Source of the DNA: Voacanga thouarsii
Taxonomy: Eukaryota; Streptophyta; Magnoliopsida; Gentianales; Apocynaceae
Reading direction: 5' to 3'
Assembly: GCA_026120185.1 (NCBI GenBank)
Contig: JANUWF010002342.1
Span: 6,309,501 to 6,373,500 of the forward strand
DNA length: 64,000 nt
Shown: positions 1-12,420 of the stretch, piece after piece
Layout of the letters: each line of letters begins with the position of its first letter
Position numbering within the stretch: position 1 is the stretch's first letter
Made by a program: the position numbers and the translations under genes
The notes under the pieces: model-generated
Told to the model about the DNA's origin: nothing
Seen by the model: the letters and a program-made list of their open reading frames with translations, nothing else
The model's database searches: none

Positions 1-1663
1 TATTTTAATAAAAGGCATTATTTATCTTACAGTTTCTTTTGTTTACTTTATATAATATAACTATTCGATAAAGTCCCTAGTACAACATTGTGTTAAGGAA
101 ATCATAATAGAGATTATGATATGAGATTCCTATTACACTAGATGGTGTTAGTACTTAAATAGTCCCTAGTCGTAGTACTAATGAGACAGGACTTCATTAA
201 TGCATTAAGACTAGCATGTGTTAGACTTCCTGATTTAATCAGACGGTGGTTCTCATAACCGTGAGTATTGAGATACTCAAAGTTAATACATGGATGCTTT
301 TTAATGGAATAAGTTCATTGGATGACCTAGCTTTGAGATAATCACATGGATAACTATTTAGTGCCAGTGATATAATCTTAATATAGCAAACGTGCAAGTA
401 TCTTTAGACTTGAAATCTCCAATGTACTTTGTCTGCTGAGATTTGTACTTTAATTCCAATCTCCGGAGCTCGATCGAGGGCCGTCCATAGGATGGATATT
501 GGGTACATTGTGAGGTAAATGAAAGTAGTTGAGAGAGTCAATAAAGGATTCACCACTCCTAATAGTAGGGGCGAATATCTCACGGCTACTTGTAGGAATT
601 ACTACTCGGAATGTCCTTGACCAAGGCGATTGTGTATTGGAAACAGTTCCAATTGATACACATCTAAAGTAGTGGGTCCCTGGTACAAGTACTATTCTAT
701 TCGGGCCATAATTAATTTAGGATGGAGTCGGTACTAATTCCATACTCCAAACCGAATAAGATATTGTATGGTGAAAGGAGTTAATTGAACTGAAATTTGT
801 TATTGAATGGTTCGTATCAAGCCACTTGACTTCTTGGACTCTTGGGTGGTCATGATGTGTTGCTATATACCGCTCATAATATGAGAATATGGGTTTATTA
901 ATTAATGAATTAATAAACCAATCCTTATTAGAATTAATTGGATTAATTCTAATTAATTATGGATTATTAATGTCCATGACGTTTGGATTAATTTATGTTC
1001 ACTACCAACTGGGAAACCTAATAAGTCACACACAATAGAGGATTATATACTCAAGATGTTATTTGATAACATAGAGGGGTTAATTGAGAAAAAGAGAAGT
1101 TGTTGTAGACAAATTATAATTAGTTATAATTTGTGGTCCAAGTTGTAATTGTAAGAACTTGATATTTCCAATTACAATTAGGAAATTCTAATTGTTTTAG
1201 AATTTCAGATTTTCAGTGAGTTTTGGAACATATACTGGATATGCTCGAAACCCTAATCCAAGGGTGATTCACACAAAAATAGGAGCCGCAAAACAAACGT
1301 CTTCTTCTCTCTTTCTCTCTCGTTTTGCTGAAAACAAAAACAGCCCTAGCCGCCATCTTTTTCTGCTAGTACAGAAAATTTTGGTGCTTGAGTATTCCTC
1401 TGTGTGGATTACTATTAGAGATAATTACACACTGTGATTATAGTGGTTAGATGTCCAACTCTCATGGAGTTTGCATAAGAGGATTGCTAGATCGCGCCTC
1501 GACTTGAAGAAGAAATTTTGTTCTTCGGACGATCACCTAAAGGTAAAAGCCGTTACCTTTATTATCATTATGTCTTATTTTTCACACAAAGACGGGTCCT
1601 GGGAAGGTATCTCGTTTTATTTTCCGTTGCACCGTATACGATACGAGCCTGAAATATCCAACA
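1..1663 (+). mobile_element. Ty1/copia-type LTR, 5' end outside the window
   Basis: The segment ends in ATATCCAACA at 1663. That is the right-hand partner of the TGTTGG...CCAACA termini seen on two other copia LTRs in this window. Immediately right of it begins the 3' untranslated region of gypsy element B, so this is an insertion into B. It contains no gag-pol coding. It has a non-coding AT-rich left part and a U5-like right part. The short open frames at 1216-1437 and 1471-1890 have no family features. It may be a solo LTR or the 3' LTR of an element lying to the left. Plus orientation is inferred from the AATAAAAGG-rich left part. A target-site duplication, if present, would be TGAAT at 1664-1668. 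Confidence 0.55.
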
Positions 1664-1810
1664 TGAATGACAAAACTCATATCCAAGTAAGAAAAACAAT
1701 TACAACCTTGCTTAATAATGAAACCACAGAAAGTTTCGAAAAAATTATCACCACAAATCACAACCTATATTCATCAAATTCATATGGAAAAGTATTTCAA
1801 CCTTTATTCT

Positions 1811-1846
1811 TCCCCCCACACTTAAATTGGACATTGTCCTCAATGG
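1811..1846 (-). other. Internal polypurine-tract-like module of element B
   Basis: On the minus strand this reads CCATTGAGGACAATGTCC, then AATTTAAGTGTGGGGGGA. The same module occurs just downstream of pol in D1 (22,373-22,428) and C3 (35,513-35,550). It contains a small inverted repeat (GGACAATGTCC) followed by a G-rich tract like the true polypurine tract beside the LTR. Confidence 0.6.
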
Positions 1847-2097
1847 CCAAAGATAAAAGAATAAAAGTACAGCCAAAAAGACCAAGATGAAGAAAGAAGA
1901 AGAATAAAGTGAAGAAAATACTTCCATTACATTGTTGTGCCATCATGGTGAATCCATCTCAAGGAGAGATAATTATAGGAGTACCTACTCAAAGAAAAGA
2001 AACAAAAGAAAGAAAACATAAATGTAAAAAAAGAAAATAAAAATAAAATAAACAAAACAATAAAGAAAAGAAACAAAACGGCCCCCTACAAAAATCA

Positions 2098-3010
2098 TTA
2101 ATCAGAAAGGGTAATATCGAGATATTCTAGAGGGTTGAGTTTACCATCTATGTAAGGTTTCACGCGATTCCTATTAACCTTAAATAGTCCCTTGGTAGGG
2201 TGTGACACCTCAATAATGACAAACGGGAAAACCCGGTGTATCTCATATGGTCCCGATCATCTAGACTTCAATTTTTTCGGAAAGAGTCTATGCCTAAAGT
2301 TAAATAATAACACATTGTCTCCTTCTTGGAACTCTTTAGGAAAATGAATGTCTATCGTGCCACCGTTTCATCCTATCCTTGTAAATGCGCGAATTATAGT
2401 AGGCATCGTTGTGCCACTCATCCAACTCATTCACTTGAAGTATTCTTCTTTTCCTGTAAGATGAAGGTCAAAATTGACAAGCTTTATTGCCTAATGAGCT
2501 CTATGTTCAACTTCTACCGGTAGATGACATGATTTCCCATACAATAAGCGATAGGGGGTTATACTAATGGTAGTTTTAAAAACAATCCTATAAGCCCGAA
2601 GAGTATCATCTAACTTCAAACTACAATCCTTTCATGTATGATTGACCACCTTTTCCAAGATTTTTTTTTTAATTCTCTATTGACCACCTCAACTTGGCTA
2701 CTAGTTTGCGTATGATAAGGAGTAGCAACTCGATGAGTAACCCTAAAATGTTTGAGACTTTTAGCTAGTTGGGTATTACAAAAGTGGGTTCCCCTATCAC
2801 TAATGAGCACCTTGGGTACTCCAAATCGGGTGAACATTTTTTTTAGAAATTTGGCAACAATCCGTGCATCATTAATAGGCAAAGCTTGCGCCTTAACTCA
2901 ATTTGACACATACTTAACCGCCACCAAGATATATTTGTTACCTAAAGAACAAGGAAAATGACCTATGAAATCAACCACCCAACAATCAAAAACTTCAAAA
3001 GCTTGAAAAT
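2098..3010 (-). pseudogene. pol: Integrase core and C-terminus of element B (broken)
   Basis: The minus-strand ORF at 2616-2882 carries the middle of an Athila-type integrase core: the second catalytic Asp in SDRGTHFCN, then a [13 protein letters not shown] segment containing the Glu region of the DDE triad. Further down, a degenerate C-terminal domain ends with an NRVKPY motif at about 2125. The likely pol stop is TAA at 2098-2100. Other intact family members have this motif shortly before the stop. The core is interrupted by frameshifts between 2100 and 2616, so no integrase could be made. Downstream is only 3' untranslated sequence, with no env-like ORF. Confidence 0.75.
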
Positions 3011-3019
3011 TTTGTAATG

Positions 3020-3550
3020 TCATCTCATTAGATTTAGAGATGTTACCTGTATGTTGACACCTATGACAACTTTGAACAAACTTATGAGAGTCCTTGAAGA
3101 GTGTAAGCCAATAAAAATAAGACTCGAGTACCTTCTTGCGGTGTTGTTAGCTTGGAAGTGGCCTCCCGCAAGTCCTTCAGGACAATGTTTCAAGATATTG
3201 ATACTTTCTATAGAATCCATACACCTTCGAATAATTTGATTTGCACAACACCGGAACAAATACGGATCTTCCCAAAATGAATACTTTACCTCGAAGAGGA
3301 ATTTCTTCTTTTGTTGGGCATTGAAGTTGTCCGAAAGAATTCCTGCCACCAAGTAATTAGCAAAATCTGCATACCAAGGTAGTTGAGAATTCTCACCATC
3401 AATAAGTAAAAGTTGTTCATCCAGGAATGTGTAATTGATGTCTTCCTTTGCTAATGACCCAATGTTAGGATTCTCCAACTGAGACAAGTGATCTACAGCT
3501 AAATTTTTCGCTCCCTTGTTGTCCCTAATGTCCAAGTCAAATTCCTGCAA
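3020..3550 (-). pseudogene. pol: RNase H tail and integrase zinc-binding region of element B
   Basis: The ORF (176 codons) starts with the RNase H tail QEFDLDIRDNKGAKNLAVDHLS, where the last catalytic Asp region lies. It runs through the linker (YADFANYLVAG) and an FEVKYSFWEDPYLFR segment into the integrase HHCC zinc-binding part (ILKHCPEGLAGGHF). The frame is lost just before the catalytic core. Homologous blocks occur in D1 (about 20,690-21,100) and C3 (about 33,800-34,240), which supports the assignment. Confidence 0.75.
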
Positions 3551-3559
3551 TAGTAAAAC

Positions 3560-3940
3560 CTATATTATCAATCTTGGCTTAGAATCATTCTTGTTTAGTA
3601 GATACTTAAGGGCAGAATAATCTATATACACAATGACTTTAGACAAAATAAGATAAAAATAAAATTTATCAAAAGCAAACACTATTGCAATTAACTCTTT
3701 CTCCATTGTAGTGTAGTTTTCTTGTGCCGCCCTAAGAGTTTTGCTTGCATAATAAATTGACTGAAAGTGCTTATTCCTCCTTTGTCCAAGAACTATACCT
3801 ACTGCATAGTCACTTGCATCATACATTAGTTCAAAAGAAATAGACCAATCCAGTGTAATTAAAATAGGAGAATTAATTAGTTTTGTTTTAAGCATATTGA
3901 AAGCATCAAAATTAAAATAAAACAACAACATCTTTTTCAA
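3560..3940 (-). pseudogene. pol: RNase H domain of element B (broken)
   Basis: This open segment has the plant gypsy RNase H signature: FELMYDASDYAVG (first catalytic Asp), then YYASKTL, a TMEKELIAIVFAF block with the catalytic Glu, and a VYIDYSALKYLL block that is normally VYTDH. It overlaps the end of the reverse transcriptase segment in another frame, so a frameshift separates them. RNase H degrades the RNA strand of the RNA-DNA hybrid during reverse transcription. Confidence 0.8.
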
Positions 3941-4860
3941 GAAAAGAAGTAAGGGGTTTAGAAATTATTGAGAAATCCAAGATAAACCTCCTATAAAAAC
4001 CTGTATACCCAAGACAGCTTCGAATTGCCTTTACGGAAGTCGGTGGAAGCAGTTTCTTAATTGCCTCAATTTTGGCCCTATCAACCTCAATACCTTTTCT
4101 TGAAATCTTATGGCCCAATACTATACCTTCTTGCACCATGTAGTGACATTTTTCCCAATTGAGCATGAGATTGGTCTCTTCACTCTGTTGGAAGACCTTT
4201 TCTAAATTGGTCAAACACAAATCAAAAGAATCACCAAAAATAGAGAAACCATCCATAAATACCTCCATGATATCTACCACAAGCCTTTCAAAAATAGCCA
4301 TCATACATCGTTGGAATGTTTTGGAGCCATTGCAAAGACCAAAGGTATAGATCGAAATGCAAAAGTACCAAAAGGATATGTAAAGGTAGTCTTCTCTTGA
4401 TCCTCTGATGCTATGAGAATTTGAAAGTATCCGAAAAAACCATCTAAAAAGTAATAAAACTTATAGCTAACTAACCTTTCTAATATTTGGTCAATGAAAG
4501 AGAGAGGAAAATGGTCTTTCCTAGTTGCCTCCTTCAATTTCCTACAGTCAATGCACACCCTCCAACCGGTTTACAATCTCATTGCGATCAACTCATTTTT
4601 TACATTAGGGCTCACGTCATTCCTCTCTTCTTTGGCATCACTTGTGTTGGACTAACCCAAATACTATCAGAAATAGAGTAAATGATACTGGAACCTAAAA
4701 GTTTAATTACCTCACCTTTTACCACGTCACTCGTGTTTGGGTTCAACCTGCATTGGGGTTGCACTACGAGTTTGGCTCCTTCTTCTAACAAGATTTTATG
4801 AGTACAAAAAAAATGGCTAATTCCCTTAATATCCGTAATTTTTCATGCAATCACTCCCTT
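3912..4860 (-). pseudogene. pol: Reverse transcriptase of element B, catalytic dyad lost
   Basis: Two overlapping open segments (4301-4558 and 3912-4304) in different frames carry Athila-type reverse transcriptase: CIDCRKLKEATRKDHFPL, EDQEKTTFTYPFGTFAFR, then the palm motif EVFMDGFSIFG. The usual FMDD is FMDG, so one metal-binding Asp is replaced. After that come NWEKCHYMVQEGIVLGHK and a GFYRRFI block. The upstream part from 4559 to 4860 holds the fingers region with stops. Frameshifts and the active-site change both make it non-functional. Confidence 0.85.
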
Positions 4861-5331
4861 CTATTTTTCCAATAGACTTACCAATTTAGTCTTTTGGTCA
4901 CAAGTAAGATCTTTAGCAATGATCACAAGCAGTTTTTCACCTTTTGCCAAAAATGCATATTCTAAGTGTTCAGGGAGGTCTTTCAAATCTAATTCCAGTG
5001 GTTCCTCATTGGATGACTTTATCCTTCCCAAACTATATTTTTCTATTTCCTCAAATTTCTCCACCCTAGGGCCCTTAATTGAATCCTCCAAATATGCAAT
5101 AGATTGTTCTATATAACCTTGGACAAATAATTCCTACACAAAATCAAAGATAGGTTCATCAAGAATATCAACCATTAAACAAGAATCATCACAAGAACTA
5201 GGATGTTGCATACTTTTGTAGATTTGTATAATGACTTCCTCACCCCCAACCCTAAGTGTTAGTTTTCCTCTATTAACATCAATTAAAGCTTTAGCAATTG
5301 CTAAAAAAGCTCGATCTAGGATTAAAGCCAC
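4861..5331 (-). pseudogene. pol: Protease C-terminus and protease-RT linker of element B
   Basis: The ORF at 5134-5331 has RAFLAIAKALIDV followed by LTLRVGGEEVIIQIY, the C-terminal half of an Athila protease (usual ILGRPFLAT). The ORF at 4861-5091 is the linker before reverse transcriptase, with ELDLKDLPEHLEYAFL. Both blocks recur in D1 at 18,891-19,496 and in C3 at about 32,010-32,500. A stop and a frame change separate them. Confidence 0.75.
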
Positions 5332-5418
5332 TTCAGAATCTTAATCCATGTCAAGAATTACGAAATCTACAGGAAATATGAATTTATCCACTTTAACCAA
5401 GACATCTTCAGTTATTCC

Positions 5419-5936
5419 TCAAGGATATTTAATCAATCGACCCGCAAGTTGAATACTCATTCTAGTGGGTGTGGGTTCACCTAAGCCTAGCTTTTTTAAA
5501 GTTTTATAAGATAACATATTAATACTAGCACCTAGGACAACTAAAGCATTGTAAAATGTAAGAGTACCAACAAGACAATGAATAGAAAAACTCCTTAGTC
5601 CTGCAAGATAGCTGAACATTCTTTATTTAACACCGTAGTGGATAATTCCTCCAACCTTTTTTTGTCTACAAGCATGCTTTTGAGAAATTTTGCATATTTG
5701 GGCATGTGCACTAAGGCTTCACTAAGTGGAATATTTATATGCAGTTGTTTGAAGATTTTCAAAAACTTATCAAATTGTGCATTTTTTCTTGCTTTGTGTG
5801 TGCGAGTGGGGTAGGGTACTAATGAAAATCTGGTTTTTAAGCTATTTTTCAAAAGGTTCAACAATTGGGGTTGGTTCTGGCCCGTCTTCTTTAGAGGATA
5901 CCGGTTCTGTGCTAGGATTGGGCAGCTCCTTACCAC
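5419..5936 (-). pseudogene. Gag C-terminus and protease N-terminus of element B
   Basis: The ORF at 5595-5936 matches the gag-protease junction: KNAQFDKFLKIFKQLHINIP, then EALVHMPKYAKFLKSMLVDKKRLEEL. The ORF at 5419-5619 carries the protease flap-side motif VVLGASINMLSYKTLKKLGLG. The catalytic Asp is missing: the usual DLGASIN reads VLGASIN. The equivalent in C3 is DLGTSIN at about 31,797. Upstream of 5936 most of gag is gone; only degenerate sequence remains up to the primer site. Confidence 0.75.
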
Positions 5937-6428
5937 TCCTTAGTGTAATAGCAGCTGAATCATGTTATACTTCTACCCCTACTGGTGACTTTATCACTAA
6001 ATCATTAAAAACCAAATTTGCCTTTCCATATTTCTAACCATGCACTCAAATTTTTCCAATGTGTCTTCTATCTTAGAAAAATGCTTAGTTACATAGGTGG
6101 CAAATTTTTCCAACACCCCATCTAAGTTATTGGAGTCGGATGGTTGAGATCTCATTCCATGAGTATGTTAGGCAACCGTCCCAAGCTCCAATTGGCCATC
6201 TTACCTATACAACATAGCTGGTTAGTATCATATCATAATATGAAATAAAGTTAATTAGTTAAGGTACACAAGCCAAGGTACAAATTAAGTTACAAGGAAT
6301 TACAACTATACAAAGCCATTAAGGTACAAGTATACAAGAATACAATACCTAGTCATACAAGGAACATATTTACATATAAACATATTAACATGGTTAAATC
6401 AACAAAATTCAAGCTTTCATGATATTGT

Positions 6429-6446
6429 TCCCCGACAACAGAGCCA
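6429..6446 (-). other. Second, diverged primer-binding-site copy of element B
   Basis: On the minus strand this reads TGGCTCTGTTGTCGGGGA, preceded by CATCAAGTTTT, the same LTR-end/spacer sequence that precedes the main primer site 82 bp away. It differs from tRNA-Asp complementarity at several positions. Confidence 0.6.
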
Positions 6447-6510
6447 AAAACTTGATGTGAAATCAAGTTTTTTAAAAACACCACCATGATAAAACAGAAA
6501 AATATCCCAA

Positions 6511-6528
6511 TCCCCGGCAACAATGCCA
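6511..6528 (-). other. Primer-binding site of element B (tRNA-Asp type)
   Basis: The minus strand reads TGGCATTGTTGCCGGGGA, seven bases inside the LTR end at 6535. It is close to TGGCGCCGTTGCCGGGGA, the complement of the plant tRNA-Asp(GUC) 3' end, a primer known for Athila elements. Confidence 0.8.
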
Positions 6529-6534
6529 AAAACT

Positions 6535-9500
6535 TGATGCGTAAATTCTGAGTATATAAAATCATTCATTTTAAATCCATTCATTAATCAAGTTTTAATT
6601 AAAACATTAATCCCAAAATATACATGTGAGCAAGTATACTCATTGCAAGCATAGTATAGGGAATTAACGAATTTGATCCTCAAAGGAACAAGTACATACT
6701 AATCACTTTTCTTTTATTATTTAACCGACACAAATAAAGTGAGAAAAGAATAAAAAAACAAAAGAAACATATATAACTCAAGGATGTAAGTTTATGCAAT
6801 TTAGACAAGTACCCTAAAAAACTTGACAATGACCTACTTAACAACTCTCTCAATTTATCATCATATTGACATTATAAAGGAATATAAAGTAGAGTTCAAT
6901 CGTTTCCCAAGTCATGAATTCATTTATATAGACTCCACTTCTTTCCCAATCCATGGAATCACTACCCTTTGATTAAATTCGCAGATTTCCCAATCAAACC
7001 AACATAACCAAACGATGCATTAAACATAATTCTTTATAGACATGAAATTAGCCAACAACCCTATGCTCTAGGCAAAATTAACTAACCTTTGATTACTTAG
7101 GTTTTATCATCTTAACTTCATTTCCCAAGTCCATTAAGATCTAACAAGTATGTAGCATTGATTAAATTAACCTTAATCTCACTTCGTTTCTCAAGTCCAT
7201 TAGATATAAACCTAATTCTATCAACCTATGAAATCAAGTAATCAAACATCAAGAATGAGAAAAAATTGATCAAGTAGTTAAATTGATGCGTAAATTATGA
7301 ATCCCAAAATAGTGCTAAGTTACAATGAAAACATTGAATACATCAATGTTAAAGAAAAAGAAAACAAAGAGAAAAGAAAGCACTCATAGAAAAAACCTCT
7401 TTCTTCTTCCTTGAAGACTCCCTTTGAATAATCCTCCTTGGCTTGAGTGAATTCCTCCTTCAATGAAAAAATCAGAATTTTTGCTCTTTAATTTACCTCT
7501 CTCGGTCGTATATCTCAAACCCTTGTATTCTCTTATACTTTTATAGGCCTCTTGGATGCCTATTTCATGGCCGAGGAAGTCTTGGCCGAGTAGAAATAGG
7601 AAAATACCAAAATCCTTGGCTAAGCCCTAATTCCGCATACAGAATTTCTGCCTCCAGAACCTACCTGGTGCCGGGTTCCTTCGACCCACCTGGCGCCAGG
7701 TACACTCTGTTCTTTCTCTGTAACACTCAACTACCTAAGCCCAACAAGGCCGGGGATGTCGCCCCGTCCATAGGACAAGGGGTCTTTATAACTAGGTCAC
7801 ATAAAGAAAAATAAAAGTAATACTTTAAAATTCAACTTATTACAACCCAAAAATACATGAATGAATCCAAAATAAATTATTTGCTACAATCTCTCAAAAT
7901 AACACATAAGGAAAATAACATAAAGTCTTCAAAGCATAAGCAACAAATCTAGCTATTGACCTCCACAGCAGGATCGATCTGAAAACATGGTATAAAAGGT
8001 AATGAGATAAAAATCTTAGTAAGCCCATGTATGCTTTAAGTGTTTCAGGCAAAACAGTTCATGTATGCAAGTTGTAAAAATTTCATAAGAGAAAGTGTTG
8101 GCAAACATTAAATAAATGTTAAAAATAAAGAGTGGCATTTTTCTTTTCAAACCATACATGTGCACGATAAATACAACCACTCAAAGAGGTAGCCATGGGT
8201 TACCACAATTTGGGCCCCACAACCACATGGTCAGTATACCACACGTTGAGCATACTACCGATCAGACTGCCATACATTAAGTATACTGACAAAAGGTAGG
8301 TATACGGCCTGCCGGGTGAGATACTCCTCCATCTCTACACCCAAACTTTCCAGTTGTCTACTCCGAAAACATACAGTCCACATGACTAAAACTTGCTAGC
8401 TCGAACCGGCATGACCTACTGGACTAGCATCTTATTCAGGAAGGACTCACCCTTCAGAGGTGGCCACCTACTGAGAGACTTACCCTAACCCTTTAAAGAC
8501 TAGTCCTAGTAGGCTACCCTTATTGAGTACTCAATGTTGATTGTCCCACTTGGGAGAAAATTGATCATACATTGATTTACTTGGAAATAAAAATTAAGGA
8601 TTTCTAAAATTTATGTCAAAGTTGGGTTTTAGAAAGAGTTCAGCATTTTGTGTAAAACCGCTTGTTTAATTTTCAAATGATTTTCTTGATTGAAATAAAA
8701 AGGAAAAACAGTCCTTAATTGCCTTTACAAAATGAATGTTCATACACATCGCATTTGGCTGGCCATAATAAGTTTTGGTCTTCAAATAATTCTATGTAGG
8801 AGCTTACCTGATCTTTTGCTTGCTCGAATTCAAAAATCCTTCAAGGTTGACCTACTCCCGCCTGGGGTAAACACAAGACATAAGGTTATACTCAAGCTAT
8901 ACTCACTTACATAAATAATTCCTAGTTCAACTAATCACAATCATGACCTTAATGTCCTAAGCTTTAAGGCTAGAAGATAAATAATTTTATAAAATAAATC
9001 TAGCTTGGTAAGTTAAAATAACTAGGGGTTGTAAAATAATTACTAATAAGTTATAGATTCAAATAATAAATCTTAAGTGTTATTACTAATAAATAAACTA
9101 AGGTTTGAATATTGAATAATACTAAGTCCTAAATAATTTTAATAAATTGTGATTTCTAAATAGTATTATTATAAATTAATTAATTAATAGATAATAAATA
9201 ATTATTAATAAATAAAATTAATAATGAATGAATTTTGATTAATGGATAACAAATAAATTTTAATATAAATAATATTTATGAATATAGGTAAAAGTTTAAA
9301 CTATAGTCTACAAGGTCATTAATATTTTATTTTTTTACTAATAATTATATAAAAGACCTTATTTATAACTATACCTATATATATATTATTTTATAAAAGA
9401 TATTATTTATTTAACTAGTAAAATATCAATATTTTATTTAATATTCCAATTCTAAAACTTCCTAGGAATTTCAAAATCTTTAGAAAAAAAGTATAGTAAT

Positions 9501-10087
9501 AATTTTAATTAAAGTAATAAAATTTGTTACTAAAAAATAACCTAGGATTAACAAGAAAATAATCATGATTTCCCTATTGCTAAACAAGAATCATGAACAC
9601 ATTCTCCAATATCAAACAACAAACTAATCCATTCATGAACATAGGCTTAAATCTAAACATACTATCACATGGCCAAAACCCTACTAGGCATAATTATAAT
9701 CATGGCTTCAAATGAAAATAAGAACATAAAAATCCTATTCACTAAAGGTGTCATAACATCTAATATGCTTTAAACATTCATAATTTTCTGAAGACATGAT
9801 GAACATACATTGATTCTCAAGAAAATCCATATTGCTTAATCATGAACAATCATTTTCATGTCCTAATCTCAACCCCTTCATTCACATGCATACACTCAAT
9901 CCCCCATCCATATTCTACTCTTCCTATCAACATCTAAGAGACATGAATTCAGAATTTAAAAGAAGGATTAAGGATAAATACTTGATTGATATGTACTTCG
10001 ATGAAGATTTAAGAAGGTCCACGCGATTGAGAATCTTAAATTGTCCATGAGAGGAGAAAGACAGCCATGGTTGTAATCCACCGTTTC

Positions 10088-10121
<34 letters not shown>

Positions 10122-12397
10122 ATTAGCATAATACGTTGTAGGTTGAATGGAAGAAGATGAATAAATGAGTTGTTCTTGGTTACCTTGATGATGTTCTTGA
10201 GACTTCAAAAAAAAAAAAAAAAAACTGGTTTTGATCTGAATGCCAATTCTTGTTTCGAGATTTGGTGTTATAAATTCCAGAAATGAACTCTAGAGAGTAT
10301 GTAGGAGTAATCTAGAGTATTTGAGAGGGATTGGAGGTGTTTAGAATGAGTTTTGACTTGAAGAAAGGTAGTGTGTATTCTTGGTGTTCTTGGTGAAAAT
10401 GGAGAGAATTTGAGAAAAAGATGTGCATGAATTCTGGAGAATGCTGGCTGAATGGTTTAGGGAGTTCAGGGATTTCGATTTTCATCTTAGAGAGGAAGAG
10501 AATAATCTGATTGTTTGAAATTCAAATGGAGAGATTTAAGGAGTGGTTTGAGGTATAGGATATGTTAATGGTGTTTGATTGATGGAGGTTTCTTGGAGCT
10601 ACAATAGAGCCGGCTGGACTGGTTTGCTTGCTGAAATGAATAAAGGTTAATATAGCTCTAAGGCTGGCCAAAATTCAGAGTTTAATGGCAGAAGGTTTTC
10701 TGGTTGTGAAGCTTAGTACAAGAGTGTTTTCATGGAGTAAAATGCTAAAAAAAATTTAAGTTCAATTGTAGTTTGAATGGAATGATCTTAGGAGATATTT
10801 AAGGTGTGGTTATGGAGTCCAAGTGTTTAGGGTAAGTGAAGAAGTTAATGGTGTTCAGTTCATGGCTGAACAAGGGTTATTTTACAGAGGTTTGAGGGTA
10901 GTTTTTCGGCCAAGGCTTAAGGGAAAAAAGCAGAAAATTTCTGGTTCCATGGTGTTCAAAGCTTCGAATGTTTGCTGCATTTTTCTGTGCAGAATTCCTG
11001 CACTTCTTCAGCCCATTTTGTAGAGGATTTGGAGAGGTGTTTGAGGGTCCTTTAAGACTGGTTTCCAGCCTTCTTTCTGGAGAAAAAGCAGAGGAATTTT
11101 GCTGAGTTGATGATAGAAGAAAACAACTCCATTTCCAGGTTGCTATGCAACGAAAACTGCCAAGAATTTTTTCCTAGTTTGTGCAGTTTTTGTGCAATCC
11201 GAATTTACCCAGAAATTTTAGTCTTCAAGCTGAATGAATGGGTCATTTTCCTGGCAATAAATGAGCAAGAAAACTGGCTGTATTTTTTGAAAGTTAGTTG
11301 CTAAAAAATCTAGAAAATTTCCAGGTTTCCTTCATCAAGAATATGAACACTATGGAGATGAGTTTGAAGGTTCAACCATGGTGATTAATTTCCCTTAGGA
11401 ACCCTTCCTAACTCCTCTCCTATTTTCAGTGAATCAACCAACTTCCAAGATCAATTTTCAAAATTCAAGGCCAAGAAACCCTCACAGAATTTTCTGGAAT
11501 TAAAAGTGAATTTTGATAAATTTTGAACAAATTTAATTTGTAAAGATGTTAGGACAAGCTAGAGGTAATAAAAGGACCAGAATTCCTCGAGAACTCTTTT
11601 TAGGACATGATGATAGGATTAAGACATTCTCTTCATGTCTCCCCTAGGATAGCACTCCTATCTTTATGGAATATAAGAAAACAAAAATTTCAAACCTAAC
11701 TAAGATAATCATGAATAAAACTTAAGTGATGGGATTTGAACTTATGACCTTAGAGATTAATTCCAAAGCTCTAACCACTAAACCGCAACAGCTCTTGTTC
11801 TTATTTTCTCACCCAAATATTCTTCCTATTTAATCCTCAAGCTATCTTCCTATTTTGTCCTCAAGCAAAATTACCATTTTACCCTTCCTACTCAATAAGC
11901 ATAACTAAGCCTTTTAACCTATAAATCAAAATTCTAAAGCACATAAAATCATTCAAAAATATATATATTCATGCAAAATAATATGATATGCATCCCAACC
12001 CCCTTATTCTAGGGTTGGCTTTAAGTGGGGTTCATATCCTTTTTTTTGCTCTGTTTTTAGCCGTCTTTTCTTTAGTAAGCAGAATGGACCCGGTGCCAGG
12101 TCCACTTGCCAAACCTAGCGCCAGGTCTGTTCTAGAAAAATCCCTACAGCTCGTTCAATCTCTGCTACTGGACAGAATAGACCCGACACCTGGTCCACTA
12201 GCTGGGCTTGGCGCTAGGTGCATTCTAGTTCTGTGCACTTTCTGCTCAATTTTTACTTAAATCTGCACATATTTTTCAAAAATACTTTTTACAAGTAAAA
12301 TGTCAAATAGGAAGGAATATGCCTAGTTATTACAACAAATGTATCTTAAAACACTCTCAAATAATTAGGAAAAGAATGGTGATTTTAACCTCTATCA
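6535..12397 (-). repeat. 5' LTR of element B, split by a solo LTR
   Basis: The LTR starts (minus strand) with TGATAGAGG at 12,397 and ends ...GCATCA at 6535. Removing the 4.3 kb insertion at 7719-12,034 leaves about 1550 bp, close to the 1516 bp 5' LTR of C3. A TATA-like CTATAAAAG lies at 7546-7538. GGCGCC-centred palindromes lie upstream of it at 7663-7676 and 7688-7701 and on the far side of the insertion at 12,088-12,126. The LTR start matches the reverse complement of the D1 and C3 LTR starts. Confidence 0.8.
7719..12034 (-). mobile_element. Chromovirus (Tekay/Del-type) solo LTR, 4.3 kb
   Basis: It begins TGTAACACTC and continues with GGCCGGGGATGTCGCCCCGTCC, AGGACAAGGGGTCTTTATAAC, the same layout as the LTRs of H (46,780) and the solo LTR at 39,985. 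It ends ...GTGGGGTTCA near 12,034. No gag-pol lies inside. B's LTR sequence flanks both sides, so this is a solo LTR formed by LTR-LTR recombination. The flanking five bases (TTCTC and TATCC) are not a clean duplication. The 8930-9560 part is AATA-rich. It contains (AG)15 at 10,091-10,120 and an 18-base A run at 10,207-10,224. Its short ORFs look incidental. Confidence 0.75.
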
Positions 12398-12420
12398 TGA
12401 TGATGTTCATTCACCTTCAC

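Larger units (their letters stand above)
1664..12397 (-). mobile_element. Athila-like Ty3/gypsy element B, 3' end off window
   Basis: Read on the minus strand, this element has a 5' LTR (12,397 to 6535, split by a solo LTR), a tRNA-Asp-like primer-binding site (6528-6511), remnants of gag (about 5936), protease, reverse transcriptase, RNase H and integrase ending at 2098, then a 3' untranslated region cut by the copia LTR at 1663. The pol sequence and primer site match the Athila lineage as generally known. The 3' LTR is not in the window. Coding is broken by frameshifts, stops and lost catalytic residues. B is inserted into the gag relic C, whose sequence resumes at 12,398. Confidence 0.8.

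Noticed and set aside
1216..1890. Two short plus-strand ORFs at the left edge
   Set aside because: The first lies within the copia LTR and the second runs across its end into the gypsy 3' untranslated region, so neither can be a single conserved gene.
7719..12034. Clean target-site duplication for the 4.3 kb solo LTR
   Set aside because: The flanks TTCTC and TATCC do not match well, and the exact right end is uncertain (CA at 12,034), so no duplication is claimed.
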